The notes below the pieces were generated by a model. It ran no database searches. It was not told where the DNA came from and saw nothing but the letters and a program-made list of their open reading frames with translations. Shown here in pieces: positions 18,332 to 27,319 of a stretch of DNA of 64,000 bases. Position 1 is the stretch's first letter, and each line of letters starts with the position of its first letter. Position numbers and translations under genes: made by a program. This DNA is from Delta-02 sp964513565 (GTDB taxonomy: Bacteria; Desulfobacterota; Syntrophorhabdia; Syntrophorhabdales; Syntrophorhabdaceae), in contig CAZENE010000002.1 of NCBI GenBank assembly GCA_964513565.1, positions 81,835 to 145,834 on the forward strand. The letters run 5' to 3'.

Positions 18332-18978
18332 TGAACAAGGCCTTGCATTTTTTCAATACTGCGGAGAAGGAAAAGATCAAAGAGGCGACGCGTGCGGCCG
18401 AGGCGAAAACAATAGGTGAGATAGCCGTCATGATCGTCGATTCCAGTACCCGTTATCGCGAAGGCGAAGTTCTCGGCGCAATTACGCTGGGAAATGTTCT
18501 CGCATTCCTTGTCACGATTTTCTTCCTTCATGAGTCGTTGTGGTGGTATATCCCGCTTACCCTGGGTTTTTTTATACCGTCATGGCTCATTGTTCAGAAA
18601 ACACCGGCTTTCGCCCTTTATTTTGCGGGTACAAAACGTCGGCAGATCGCGGTGCGTGACAGGGCCATACGGGCCTTTTACGAAAAAGGACTCCATAGGA
18701 CAAGGGGTAAAACAGGCATACTGTTTTTTATTTCCCTGCTCGAAAGAAAGGTGTGGGTGCTCGCCGATAAAGGGATCCATGAAAAGATTAGCCAGGAAAA
18801 ACTGAATGCCTTCGCAAAAACGGTTTCGACCGGCATTCACGGCGGGGATGCGGCCAACGCCCTTGCAAAGGCAATACACGAAGCCGGAGAGCTGCTGCAT
18901 CAGCATTTTCCCGTTGGGGATGGTGATATCAACGAATTGTCCGATGCCCTGATCTTTGGCGGCGGCGAAGAACGGTAG
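18331..18978 (+). CDS. Second TPM-domain membrane protein
   Basis: A 215-residue protein sharing one base with the upstream TPM gene, so the two are coupled. The domain begins with LHFFNTAEKEKIKEATRAAEAKTIGEIAVMIV, is interrupted by two transmembrane helices (~48-90), and resumes with GILFFISLLERKVWVLADKGIHEKI. This split layout is typical of the short TPM partner in lemA clusters. No signal peptide is present. Confidence 0.9.
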   Translation: MNKALHFFNTAEKEKIKEATRAAEAKTIGEIAVMIVDSSTRYREGEVLGAITLGNVLAFLVTIFFLHESLWWYIPLTLGFFIPSWLIVQKTPAFALYFAGTKRRQIAVRDRAIRAFYEKGLHRTRGKTGILFFISLLERKVWVLADKGIHEKISQEKLNAFAKTVSTGIHGGDAANALAKAIHEAGELLHQHFPVGDGDINELSDALIFGGGEER

Positions 18979-19032
18979 CCGGGTCTCGCATCGCATCGAT
19001 AACCGTATTATATTTAATGGGGCAGCATTATA

Positions 19033-19713
19033 ATGGACAGTACAAATGTGATCTACCTCCGTGCGACGGATACAATAGACTGCGATAACACGGATATCCG
19101 GGACAAAACAACGGAGCTTACGCGCCGTTGCCGGTCTGACCGGGAAAAAGCCGAGGAGCTCTTCTACTTTGTTCGTGACGGGATCCATTATAATTTCTAT
19201 ATGCTTTCGACATTCCTGGAAGATTTCAGGGCGGGACTTGTTCTTTCGAGAAAGAAAGGATATTGTGTACAAAAAGCTATTCTGCTGGCTGCGCTCCTGC
19301 GGGCGGCCGATATCCCGTCCCGGCTTGCATTTGCAAGCATACGCAATCACAGGATGCCCGGAGAGTTAAGAGCCCAAACCGGGATAGATGAATTGCCTAG
19401 CCACGGCTATACTCAACTTTTTTTACACGGTAAATGGATAAGCGTTACACCGGCCTTCGACAAAAGGCTATGCGAAGGACTCAACGTTCCTTGCTGTGAT
19501 TTTGACGGCGAAAACGATGCGTTTTTGTCCGCGACCGATCTGTCTGGTAACCCGTATATTGAATACTTGGAAAAATATGAACCCGAGGCCGATCTGCCAT
19601 TCCCATGGCTTTATGGACGGTTGTTCCCCATATGGGGGGATAAGCGCTCTTGGATCAACGAGGGCGATTCGAGAGGCCACGTAATGCCTTTGTCGGGATA
19701 CCGCTTCAAATGA
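19033..19713 (+). CDS. Transglutaminase-like cysteine protease-fold protein
   Basis: A 226-residue cytoplasmic protein with a transglutaminase core: helix REKAEELFYFVRDGIHYNF, catalytic Cys in KKGYCVQKAILLAALLRAADIPSRL (~residue 77), His in SHGYTQLFLHGKW (~120), and Asp in VTPAFDKRL. All three catalytic residues are present, so it is probably an active peptidase or amidase; the substrate is unknown. It lies 54 bases after the TPM pair and shares its stop with the start of the Cys-rich gene. Confidence 0.88.
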   Translation: MDSTNVIYLRATDTIDCDNTDIRDKTTELTRRCRSDREKAEELFYFVRDGIHYNFYMLSTFLEDFRAGLVLSRKKGYCVQKAILLAALLRAADIPSRLAFASIRNHRMPGELRAQTGIDELPSHGYTQLFLHGKWISVTPAFDKRLCEGLNVPCCDFDGENDAFLSATDLSGNPYIEYLEKYEPEADLPFPWLYGRLFPIWGDKRSWINEGDSRGHVMPLSGYRFK

Positions 19714-19955
19714 ATGAAAAGCCCGCGAAACCGGAGCATGGTTACTGCATAGGCTGTGAAAATAAACATGGCTGTAAATCGAGGACCCCGCCCTGCATAA
19801 ACGAAATGGAAAGGGATAAGGTCAATTCGGATTCTGGAAAGCAATACCTGAGATCGAAGAACAAACTTCATCTATGCCGTGATTGCCCCTTCCTACGGTC
19901 ATGCTGGACCATGACCGACTACCAGCGCGAGTGCGGCGCCCGGAAACCGGCGTAA
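19710..19955 (+). CDS. Small Cys-rich protein coupled to the transglutaminase
   Basis: 81 residues from ATG 19710, overlapping the transglutaminase stop (ATGA). Eight Cys fall in two similar sets: C-x2-C-x5-C then a fourth Cys, and again C-x2-C-x5-C followed by a fourth Cys ten residues on. This spacing suggests two zinc or iron-sulfur sites. There is no signal peptide or membrane helix. I do not recognise the family. The overlap suggests a role with the transglutaminase-like protein. Confidence 0.7.
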   Translation: MNEKPAKPEHGYCIGCENKHGCKSRTPPCINEMERDKVNSDSGKQYLRSKNKLHLCRDCPFLRSCWTMTDYQRECGARKPA

Positions 19956-19964
19956 AATGTAAAA

Positions 19965-20092
19965 CGTAAGGCGTAAAAAATGGTCCGCGAAATTACTTCC
20001 GAAAAAAGCAGGGAGCAAGAATGTTTTCCTCGCTCCCTGTCACCAGAGACCTATTTAGTGAGTTTTAACTCGTTGCGCTTTCACGCCTTACG
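19965..20092. repeat. Intergenic inverted repeat between convergent genes
   Basis: Outer arms CGTAAGGCG (19965-19973) and CGCCTTACG (20084-20092) are perfect complements, and an inner hairpin CAGGGAGC/GCTCCCTG lies at 20009-20039. The region separates convergent genes and may terminate both. The CGTAA-type wording recurs elsewhere in the window. Confidence 0.6.
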
Positions 20093-20100
20093 GTCCTTCA

Positions 20101-21714
20101 TCACATTTTGAATTCCTGCACCGACTTTTCCAGGTTTACCGAAAGGGTGCTCAGCTCGAGCGCGGCCTGGGTGACCTGATCGGCTGAATTCGACGCCTCT
20201 TTCGTAACCGATGCCACCTGTTCGATATCCTGTGCTATTTCATTTGTGGTCGAATTCATTTCCTCGATCGCGGCCGCTATCTGCTGAACCATCGACTGAA
20301 GACTCGAGGCGCTCTTAAGGATCTCAACGAGGGCACTGCCTGCCTGACCTGAAAGTTCGACGCCCACCTGGACGCTCTGCGAGGCCTCGCCCATTGATTC
20401 GACGGCGCGGTCGACGCCGGTCTTTATCGAGCCGATCATACTTCCTATCTCCTGAGTGGATTTGCTCGTTCTCTCCGCCAGTTTTTTGACCTCATCAGCG
20501 ACAACGGCAAACCCTCTACCTGCTTCGCCGGCACGTGCAGCTTCAATGGCCGCGTTTAGGGCCAGGAGATTGGTCTGGTCGGCTATCTCGTTTATGACAT
20601 TGACGATCTCTCCGATCTTCTGCGACTGGCTGCCGAGGTCTTTTACAAACTCGGATGATCGATGTACCGTTTTTGCAATTTCCCTGACCTCGTCAACGGA
20701 TCTATTTACTATCCCGTTGCCGTGCTCGGCAATGTTAACCATATCTTTCGCGGAATCCGATATGTTGTTCGCATTCCGTGCAATATCGAGGGAAGCCTGT
20801 GACATTTCTTCGGATGCGGTCGATACCTGGATTGTCCTTTCCACCTGGTCGGTACCGCCTTTTGATAGTTGATCGGCACTCACGCTGAGTTGATGGCTTG
20901 CCGATGCGACCGAGCTCGCGGACATTTTAACCTCGGATATCAGTCTTTTCCACTTATCGATCATCATATGAAACGCCCGCATTTCATCACCCAGTTCATC
21001 TTTGCGGTCTGTAGCGACGTTAACCGCCAGATTGCCATCTGCAAGTGTCTGGGCCACGGCTATATTTTTCTGGATAGGGACGGTAATGCTCCGGGTGATA
21101 ACGACACTGATAAGGATACAGAAAAAAATGGAGATGATGCCGAAGGTTGCAAGAATGACTTTAACTCTGTGATTGCTATTTACAATTTCATTGTATTTGA
21201 CCTCCACCTCTTTTTCATAATGCCTGATAAGCTGCGAAATGATCTTGACGAACTTTGACACGGCCGGATCGACTTCCGTGCTGTAAATAGGCATTGCGGT
21301 TTTGAAATCTCCTGCCTGTATTGTCTCACCGAGTTTTATATTGCTTGCACGCGCCTCGCCCACCGTTTTCTTGAACTTGTCCAGTATCGCCCTTCCCTCC
21401 CGTTCATTTTCAAGCTTCTCAAGCTTCTCAAGCGCGGCCATATAAAGCTTTCTTTTTTCCTCCACCGCCTTTAATGGGGAGGTGTCTTTGTTAAAAACAG
21501 CCTTTCCCGTCTCTTTGTTGATGAACTGTAGATTTGCCAGAATGGCACTCGCCATCATGGCCTTCTGGAAATTCACATTGGTTATCTCATTGGCTCTCGC
21601 ATTCGTGTCCGTCATGTTTTTGTAGCTGATGCTACACAGGAAAACGATTATGATAATGAATATCATAAAACCCCCCGCCAGCCGTTTTCCTATCCTGATA
21701 TTTTGAAGCTTCAT
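20101..21714 (-). CDS. Methyl-accepting chemotaxis protein
   Basis: 537 residues from ATG 21714, which has GGGAGG upstream; an in-frame ATG at 21735 lacks one. Layout: transmembrane helix (~8-30), a periplasmic four-helix-bundle-type ligand domain (~30-185), second transmembrane helix (~188-212), HAMP (~212-265) and a long cytoplasmic signalling domain with the hairpin tip EIADQTNLLALNAAIEAARAGE. No C-terminal NWETF-type pentapeptide is present. A TATAAT lies at 21734-21739 on the minus strand. The ligand cannot be inferred. Confidence 0.96.
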   Translation of the reverse strand: MKLQNIRIGKRLAGGFMIFIIIIVFLCSISYKNMTDTNARANEITNVNFQKAMMASAILANLQFINKETGKAVFNKDTSPLKAVEEKRKLYMAALEKLEKLENEREGRAILDKFKKTVGEARASNIKLGETIQAGDFKTAMPIYSTEVDPAVSKFVKIISQLIRHYEKEVEVKYNEIVNSNHRVKVILATFGIISIFFCILISVVITRSITVPIQKNIAVAQTLADGNLAVNVATDRKDELGDEMRAFHMMIDKWKRLISEVKMSASSVASASHQLSVSADQLSKGGTDQVERTIQVSTASEEMSQASLDIARNANNISDSAKDMVNIAEHGNGIVNRSVDEVREIAKTVHRSSEFVKDLGSQSQKIGEIVNVINEIADQTNLLALNAAIEAARAGEAGRGFAVVADEVKKLAERTSKSTQEIGSMIGSIKTGVDRAVESMGEASQSVQVGVELSGQAGSALVEILKSASSLQSMVQQIAAAIEEMNSTTNEIAQDIEQVASVTKEASNSADQVTQAALELSTLSVNLEKSVQEFKM

Positions 21715-21972
21715 AATACCTCCCGGAAAATTCATTATAGTGAACTTTATCTTTCAGGATATTCGTCACATCTTACCTTTTACTTAAATCAATCATGGGA
21801 CCGCCATTGACGGATCAAAGTGCAGGCCGTATATTACCCGGTATAGATTGGTGTGGGCTGTCGTAAGCATTCCGGCATATTCCCTGCTTTCGTGCAAGGG
21901 TTTCTCGCGAGAACACCTCCAAATAGAGCTTAAAGACGGCTGACCCATGAAGACAAGGGCGCTGGAGAGGTT

Positions 21973-22707
21973 ATGCACAGAGTTTTTGACAGAATACAAA
22001 GATCGGTCAAGATCCACGGTCTATTGAGAAGTATGGTTTCGATATTCCAATATCCGCTCTTCTACCTGCCTTCTTATCGCCGTGCGCGCGAAGTGTGGGT
22101 CGATAGCGGGATGAACTTTGACGGGAAATGGGGAGTAGATACAGGAGGGATCATCCTTCCGGACAAAGGGGAGGTCATCGGACCCAACTGGGTTTACGGA
22201 ACGCGTTATCAGGGTATCGAACCGGGAAGTCTCGAAGGGTTGTTGCGAGAATTACACGTTCGGTATCAGGATTATACCTTTATAGATTTCGGGTCGGGCA
22301 AAGGACGGGCGATCCTCGTTGCCTCCCGTTTTCCCTTTAAACGAATTATAGGTGTCGAGTATTGCCCGAAATTGAACGGTATAGCACGGGATAATCTTCT
22401 TCAATTCCCCGACGCTGAAAAAAAATGCACGGATATTGAACTTAGCTGTACCGACGCTGCGACTTACCCGATACCGGAGGAAGACCTGATCATCTTTCTC
22501 TTTAATCCATTCAGCGATGCGATCATGAAGGAATTGATCGGCAACGTCCGCGACTCGCTGGAACGGTTCCCCCGGAATGTGTTTGTTCTGTATGCAAACC
22601 CGGTCCATGGGGAATTGTGGAAAGATGCCGGCTTTACCCTGGATATGTCAGCGCCAAAATGGATATCCATCTTTCATAATCAGTACGGCTCGAAAAAAAT
22701 TGCCTGA
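21973..22707 (+). CDS. Class I SAM-dependent methyltransferase-like protein
   Basis: A 244-residue protein. The SAM-binding motif I is FIDFGSGKGRAIL (~105-117), followed by IIGVEYCPKLNGIARDNL for motif II. Motif IV is less clear (EEDLIIFLFNPFS), which is nevertheless typical of a methyltransferase NPPF-like position. The basic N-terminal ~40 residues may bind membrane or nucleic acid. GGAGAGG precedes ATG 21973. The target is unknown. The stop codon lies inside the stem of its terminator. Confidence 0.8.
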   Translation: MHRVFDRIQRSVKIHGLLRSMVSIFQYPLFYLPSYRRAREVWVDSGMNFDGKWGVDTGGIILPDKGEVIGPNWVYGTRYQGIEPGSLEGLLRELHVRYQDYTFIDFGSGKGRAILVASRFPFKRIIGVEYCPKLNGIARDNLLQFPDAEKKCTDIELSCTDAATYPIPEEDLIIFLFNPFSDAIMKELIGNVRDSLERFPRNVFVLYANPVHGELWKDAGFTLDMSAPKWISIFHNQYGSKKIA

Positions 22708-22729
22708 CCGATTGGGGTCAGGCAATTTT
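22696..22729 (+). terminator. Intrinsic terminator overlapping the methyltransferase stop
   Basis: A 14-bp stem beginning AAAATTGCC and ending GGCAATTTT, with a 6-base loop, includes the TGA stop in its left arm. The flanking A and T runs allow some function on both strands. Confidence 0.85.
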
Positions 22730-22943
22730 CCCGTTTCCGGCAAAGCCGCTCAACACTGCCGGGTATGTATCATTTCTTATCTTATCGCTGGCCCCATGCT
22801 CGCATTCCATTGCCTGACAATGCGGCAAGCTTTCCGTGGATTCTCCCGGAGAGGCATCTCAAATCTTTCCGTGACGTCCTGCATATCTATCCGCAAGTTT
22901 TCCGGTCTTTTCGGCGGCCAATGCACGTACCGAATTCGGGCAA

Positions 22944-23333
22944 TTAGACCCTCCGGAATACGTAGAGGAATAATACGACCAGGATAGCAATGGCAAGGAC
23001 CGCAATTACGACTCCCAGTCCATCACCGCCGACCCTCATCTCATCCGCCTTAACGGCAAGCTTGTGGAGTTGGCTGTCACTTAGCTGGCCAAGCCTCGAT
23101 TGTATCTCTTCACTGCTGAAACCCAACTGTTTCAGTTTCTGGCTGACCATCTTCGTTTCAAGCGCGGTTCGGACCTTTGCCAGATCAGTCATTCTCTCTT
23201 CCGGTGAAAGCTTTATGATCTCGGATGGTGAATAACCCGCAAACGACCTCTCCGCTATACCAATGATAAATAACGCGGCCACGAGATAACATGCGAGAAT
23301 TTTGACTGCAACCTTCTTTTTTGACCTTTTCAT
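22944..23333 (-). CDS. PA2779-family small membrane protein
   Basis: A 129-residue protein with a basic N-terminus, signal peptide (~10-32, ending RSFAG), an acidic helical middle (YSPSEIIKLSPEERMTDLAKVRTALE...KLKQLGFSSEEIQSRL) and a C-terminal transmembrane helix (~105-126). This pattern matches the PA2779/DUF6627 family, usually paired with a PA2778-type cysteine peptidase; no such partner is adjacent here. Function is unknown. It begins 20 bases after the coiled-coil gene at 23354-23737, probably the same transcript. Confidence 0.75.
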   Translation of the reverse strand: MKRSKKKVAVKILACYLVAALFIIGIAERSFAGYSPSEIIKLSPEERMTDLAKVRTALETKMVSQKLKQLGFSSEEIQSRLGQLSDSQLHKLAVKADEMRVGGDGLGVVIAVLAIAILVVLFLYVFRRV

Positions 23334-23353
23334 TGTAACACACCTCCTTCGGA

Positions 23354-23737
23354 TTATTTTTTCCCTTCCTTTTTCTGCATTCGCGCAACAGACCTTTCAT
23401 ATGCGTCCTTGAGATCTTTCAGGGCGGAATTGAACTCAGCCTTCGCCTGCTCCCATTTTTCCGAGCCGGCTTCCTTTAATTCCTGCCATTTCTTTCCGGC
23501 CTGTTCCCGTTTGTCCTGCAGTTCTGCCATCATCGCGTCGTAGTCTTCTTTCGCGTCATCCTTGAGCCGGGCTGCCCGCGACTTAAGGTCGTTGATCTTT
23601 TCATCCATGGACTGCAGTTCTTTTTCGGAACGCTTCTCATATGTCTCCTTGGTTTCTTTATCTTGAGCAAAAACGAGGGGGCACCAAGCCAGAAGCAGGA
23701 CAAAGACCAATAATACAAACATATGTGACCTTTTCAT
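23354..23737 (-). CDS. Secreted coiled-coil protein of unknown function
   Basis: A 127-residue protein: signal peptide (~1-24, ending LVFAQ) and then an almost continuous charged helix rich in Lys, Glu, Asp and Ala, with heptad-like spacing throughout. It resembles the loosely defined sll1863-type stress proteins, but low-complexity helices make that uncertain. It is expected in the periplasm. GGAGG lies before its ATG, and the PA2779-like gene follows. Confidence 0.7.
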   Translation of the reverse strand: MKRSHMFVLLVFVLLLAWCPLVFAQDKETKETYEKRSEKELQSMDEKINDLKSRAARLKDDAKEDYDAMMAELQDKREQAGKKWQELKEAGSEKWEQAKAEFNSALKDLKDAYERSVARMQKKEGKK

Positions 23738-23937
23738 CGTTTTTCACCTCCTGTCAGCCCGGACAACGAAAGAAGATACACCGCCGCCCGGCTATTTTAA
23801 CCCGCGCATCGTATACCGTTTAGATTATCCCGATAGGCCGGATATGTCTGTCGCAGTTTCGCCATTTATCATGTAGCAGGTTCTTTAATACCCTGCGTGG
23901 TACTTATTCGTGACATTTACAAGTCTCCCGTCATGCG

Positions 23938-24615
23938 TCATGCGGTCCTCGGCACCACACGGACCTCCACGCGCCGGTTCTGCTGGCGGCCGCTTGCGGT
24001 GTCATTGCCCGCTATCGGTCTCGATTCACCGTAACCTATGGTAGTGATCCGGGCTGGATCGATTCCCGACCCGACAAGGGCGTTCCGGACGGCCTGTGCC
24101 CGTCGCTCGGAAAGCTGTTGATTGTAGGCCTCGTTCCCCTGGCTGTCAGTATGGCCGGCTACCTGGATCGTCGTTTCGGGGTATTGCCTGAGCACGTCGG
24201 CTACCCTCTGGATCTCAGGCTGTGCTCCCGGCAGAAGTGTTGCGGAGTCAGTGGCGAAAAGATAGTCAGATTTAAAGGATACCGTGAGGACTTGAACGTT
24301 TTCCCTGCGTGCCCCCTGAACTATTTCCTGCTCACGCCGCACAGTCGCTGTCTCCGAATCTCCTACGGCCTGGCGCATCGATCGCTCCTGGTTGTCCATA
24401 TACCTTCCGATAGCCGCGCCACTTAGACCGCCGACAATGGCCCCGATACCGGCTCCCAGCAGAGTGGCTTCCGTGCTGCTTCCTATCGCCTGTCCGGCGC
24501 CGGCCCCCACCGCGGCCCCGACGCCGGCCCCGACGCCGGCCCCTGTTCCGGTTTTAGTCGCGCAGCCGGCGATCGCTACTCCGGCAACAAGTACCAGGAT
24601 TATCCATGTTCTCAT
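23938..24615 (-). CDS. OmpA-family lipoprotein with glycine zipper (YiaD-like)
   Basis: A 225-residue protein with a lipobox ending AIAGC (Cys18), a glycine-zipper segment (~22-75, many GxGxG repeats) and a peptidoglycan-binding OmpA domain (~105-222) with VAGHTDSQGNEAYNQQLSERRA. It should tether the outer membrane to peptidoglycan. It is monocistronic as far as spacing shows: 200 bases separate it from the next gene. Confidence 0.92.
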   Translation of the reverse strand: MRTWIILVLVAGVAIAGCATKTGTGAGVGAGVGAAVGAGAGQAIGSSTEATLLGAGIGAIVGGLSGAAIGRYMDNQERSMRQAVGDSETATVRREQEIVQGARRENVQVLTVSFKSDYLFATDSATLLPGAQPEIQRVADVLRQYPETTIQVAGHTDSQGNEAYNQQLSERRAQAVRNALVGSGIDPARITTIGYGESRPIAGNDTASGRQQNRRVEVRVVPRTA

Positions 24616-24736
24616 AATAAAGCCCCCTTATAACGTGGTTTTTTGTGTACATAAGAAATCTAGGGAGCCGCGAGGGGTTGTCAAGGGTGCATCGGCACGA
24701 AAGCCTGAGATCGTAAGGCACAAGAAGTTTAAAGAC

Positions 24737-24759
24737 AAAAAACCTGCCCGGAAGGCAGG
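24737..24759 (-). terminator. Terminator of the five-gene sugar-activation operon
   Basis: Read on the minus strand, CCTGCC and GGCAGG pair around a 5-base loop and are followed by six T. It lies 36 bases after the stop of the last gene of the operon. Confidence 0.85.
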
Positions 24760-24794
24760 CCATTTCCTGACAGGGTTTTTTACGCACTCACACG

Positions 24795-25766
24795 TTACGG
24801 CATTAAGGATACTTCCCTATACATCTCTTCTATGGCCGATGCATCGAGGCGGTTGAAGTCGGTTTCAGACGGGGTAACTATTATCCCGCCCATTTCCATA
24901 ACTGCGGGACTGACCATTATTCGACGATCGTCCTCAAAAAAGAAGGCAGCGGGGCGATGGGCACGGCGCGGGAAAACAGCGAGGCGGAGTTTACCATGGC
25001 TGCAATGTCCGATGACGTTTATCATCGGCTCCCCACCCGCCATTGTATCCTTGTGAAGGGCATCAACCGAATCCTGGAAAGCTAAGCGGACATCCTGTGG
25101 ATCGCTGCCCTCAATTACGGCAACCATCCTGCCGAGGCCCCGCCCCGAGGAAATTGTCGTACTGCCCGTGGACCTCAAAACGGAAAATTTATCCCGGGTG
25201 TCGAGCTCTTTTTCAATCGGCATATTTCCCGATGGCACTGCTTGAAAATGCAGGTGATCAGGGGCAGATGCCCCGCAGCGGGGCCCGTTGTAAAGTGTTG
25301 AAAATCCGGGGCCGATATCCTCTGTAATGCGTAAAAATAGATCTATACTTTCAAATATGGACTGCGGCCGATGAGTTCTGTGGGCGATTGTCAAATGAAG
25401 CGGTACGACAGGCCTTGGATTTGCCAGTATTAAAAATTCGTCCCTGTACAGGACCGCCATCTGTTTGGCGGGCAAATTATCCGTGCAGAGGAAGCAAGGC
25501 CTTTCGCTGACCTTGTCCGGAGTGACGGCTGCGAGTGTGTTTGTGGACCTTCCGGGATTATATAGAAGTCTGATCGAGAAACCGGAGCATTGGATATCGC
25601 GGGACCGTGAATTGCGCAATGAATCGCAGGCATCCCGGAACTCAGCCCAAGATAGATGCTGTTCATCGATTAGCTTAAGGCAAAGGTCGCCGAGAACGGA
25701 AAGCGGGTTATGGCTTTCGGTGCCGTCGAAGCGCTCCCGGATGCGGTATTCCGGCACGTTATGCAT
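24795..25766 (-). CDS. DUF4922 / HIT-like (GalT-fold) enzyme
   Basis: 323 residues from ATG 25766; an in-frame TTG nine bases upstream sits too close to the AGGAG site. Marks of the family are RPCFLCTDNLP (CxxC-like segment), a mid-protein LTIAHRTHRPQ, and GASAPDHLHFQAVPSG, a histidine motif like the HxHxQ of HIT and GalT nucleotidyl transferases or phosphorylases. I infer transfer or phosphorolysis of a nucleotide sugar. It is the last gene of a minus-strand operon and overlaps the glycosyltransferase by eight bases. Confidence 0.75.
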   Translation of the reverse strand: MHNVPEYRIRERFDGTESHNPLSVLGDLCLKLIDEQHLSWAEFRDACDSLRNSRSRDIQCSGFSIRLLYNPGRSTNTLAAVTPDKVSERPCFLCTDNLPAKQMAVLYRDEFLILANPRPVVPLHLTIAHRTHRPQSIFESIDLFLRITEDIGPGFSTLYNGPRCGASAPDHLHFQAVPSGNMPIEKELDTRDKFSVLRSTGSTTISSGRGLGRMVAVIEGSDPQDVRLAFQDSVDALHKDTMAGGEPMINVIGHCSHGKLRLAVFPRRAHRPAAFFFEDDRRIMVSPAVMEMGGIIVTPSETDFNRLDASAIEEMYREVSLMP

Positions 25767-27240
25767 TATTGCCAAGCTCCTGGCGTTTCATAATTTCACG
25801 GGTGCGCAGGGAGTCCTTAAAAATATTGTTCCTGTTCAATGCTTCAATTGAAAGCCCGGCGTCGGTATTGCCCGGCCACCGGCGGCACAAGTAGAGGCTT
25901 TCGTACACTCTGCCTATTTTGTACTGACGCGAAATGCGAAGGGCGGCGGCATAATCTTCGCCGTAGCTTACGTTCAAAAAACCGATCCGGCGCATCGCCG
26001 TCGTGCTGAAGGCGCGCGGTGCGCCCAACCCGTTCACCCGGAGCGCATTATTGTGGCCGTTGGCATCTGTCCACTCGCGATGATCGATAAGGCCCGGAGG
26101 AATCTGTTCAAGATGTTCATTTACGATCGTGTATGACCCTACAACCATTGCGTAGCTGCCGTTCCGCAGGGTATCCACAATGGTCTCGAGGACGAGGTTG
26201 TTTTCGTACAGGTCGTCCGAATCCAGCTGCACCGCATAGCGGCCGCAGGCCGTGTCATTAATTCCGAGGTTCCAGCACCCGCCGATGCCAAGATCGTCGC
26301 GGTCGGGGATTATATGTCGGACGGCAGGGTTCTTCCCAGCAAGTTCGGCAGCTATTCCTGTGGTACCGTCGGTAGAGTGATTATCAATCACGATGATGTT
26401 GAAGGTAAAGTCAGCTTCCTGGGCCAGGGCGCTGTGTACGGCATCGGCAATAGTGTTTTTTCTGTTTTTTACGGGGATGATGACAGATGCCTTTACCGGA
26501 AAAGAATCTGCAGGCTCTTGCATGAGTTCGAGCGTCTCGGGTGATATGTAGGCGCCTATTCTTTTCAGATGATCTGTGAAAATAGATTCCATTTCCTGCT
26601 GGATCTGCTGGTTGTGAGGGTCGACGTACGCAAAAAGAGCCATCCCCGAAGGTTCGTCGCGGTGCGTAATTATGTTGTAGATCGCTTCCGGGACACGATA
26701 GATGCGGTGATCGATCGATAACTTAAGGCGCAGGTCGTAAAGGGCGCCATGACGGCACGGAGGCGTTTCGCCGAAACATTTAAGTGCGTCCCGTATGTCG
26801 GTTGCGCTTAAGAGAGCAAGATAGCCAAAATCGAAATCGTCCCGGACGCTTCCAAATTGATAATCGATCAGTGGATGGAACCTCTTTCCGCTTCCGGTGT
26901 CTTCGTAATAATCCGAATATACAAAGGCCGCTTTCATAGACCGTGCCGCATCGATCATTTTTTCCAAGGTGAGGGAACCCGAGAGAACGGGGATCGCATC
27001 GGGGATAAAAAGCATGTACTCCGTCCGTGTCTTTTCGAGAACGTTCCGCAATGTGGCCCGGGACGCGAAACTGCCGGTGTCGATAATGCTGCAGCGGGGA
27101 AGCACTTCGGGTATCTGTTCGCGGGTCACGATGAGCACCTCCTCGATCATGTCCGAAGCCAGGAGGCGACGCAAGGCAGGCAGGAACAGGGTCCCCGATC
27201 TATAAGTGCAGACAGCGGTAACGGGTTTCATTTTTTTCAT
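25759..27240 (-). CDS. Two-domain glycosyltransferase, GT2 type
   Basis: A 493-residue cytoplasmic protein. The C-terminal half (~248-480) is a clear GT2 domain: KASVIIPVKNRKNTI, VIDNHSTDGTTG, and the metal-binding VQLDSDDLYENN. The N-terminal half (~1-225) has a degenerate GT-A-like pattern (YMLFIPDAIPVLSG, FVYSDYYEDT) and may be a second, possibly inactive transferase domain. No membrane helices are evident. Context with a sugar kinase and a nucleotidyltransferase suggests it uses the sugar they activate. Confidence 0.85.
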   Translation of the reverse strand: MKKMKPVTAVCTYRSGTLFLPALRRLLASDMIEEVLIVTREQIPEVLPRCSIIDTGSFASRATLRNVLEKTRTEYMLFIPDAIPVLSGSLTLEKMIDAARSMKAAFVYSDYYEDTGSGKRFHPLIDYQFGSVRDDFDFGYLALLSATDIRDALKCFGETPPCRHGALYDLRLKLSIDHRIYRVPEAIYNIITHRDEPSGMALFAYVDPHNQQIQQEMESIFTDHLKRIGAYISPETLELMQEPADSFPVKASVIIPVKNRKNTIADAVHSALAQEADFTFNIIVIDNHSTDGTTGIAAELAGKNPAVRHIIPDRDDLGIGGCWNLGINDTACGRYAVQLDSDDLYENNLVLETIVDTLRNGSYAMVVGSYTIVNEHLEQIPPGLIDHREWTDANGHNNALRVNGLGAPRAFSTTAMRRIGFLNVSYGEDYAAALRISRQYKIGRVYESLYLCRRWPGNTDAGLSIEALNRNNIFKDSLRTREIMKRQELGNNA

Positions 27241-27319
27241 ATCGTACCATGTTCGGATGAATTTTTAAAGGAAGACGGATGTCCGGCGGCATGGAGAATA
27301 AGCTTTTCCCGATAGATCT

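Noticed and set aside
17908..18531. A 207-codon minus-strand frame with a Pro-Lys run
   Set aside because: Generated by the Gly-rich tail of the TPM protein read backwards.
22577..22987. A 136-codon plus-strand frame crossing the terminator after the methyltransferase
   Set aside because: It overlaps the methyltransferase in another frame, reads through its terminator, and shows no domain. The gap 22730-22943 holds nothing I can identify.
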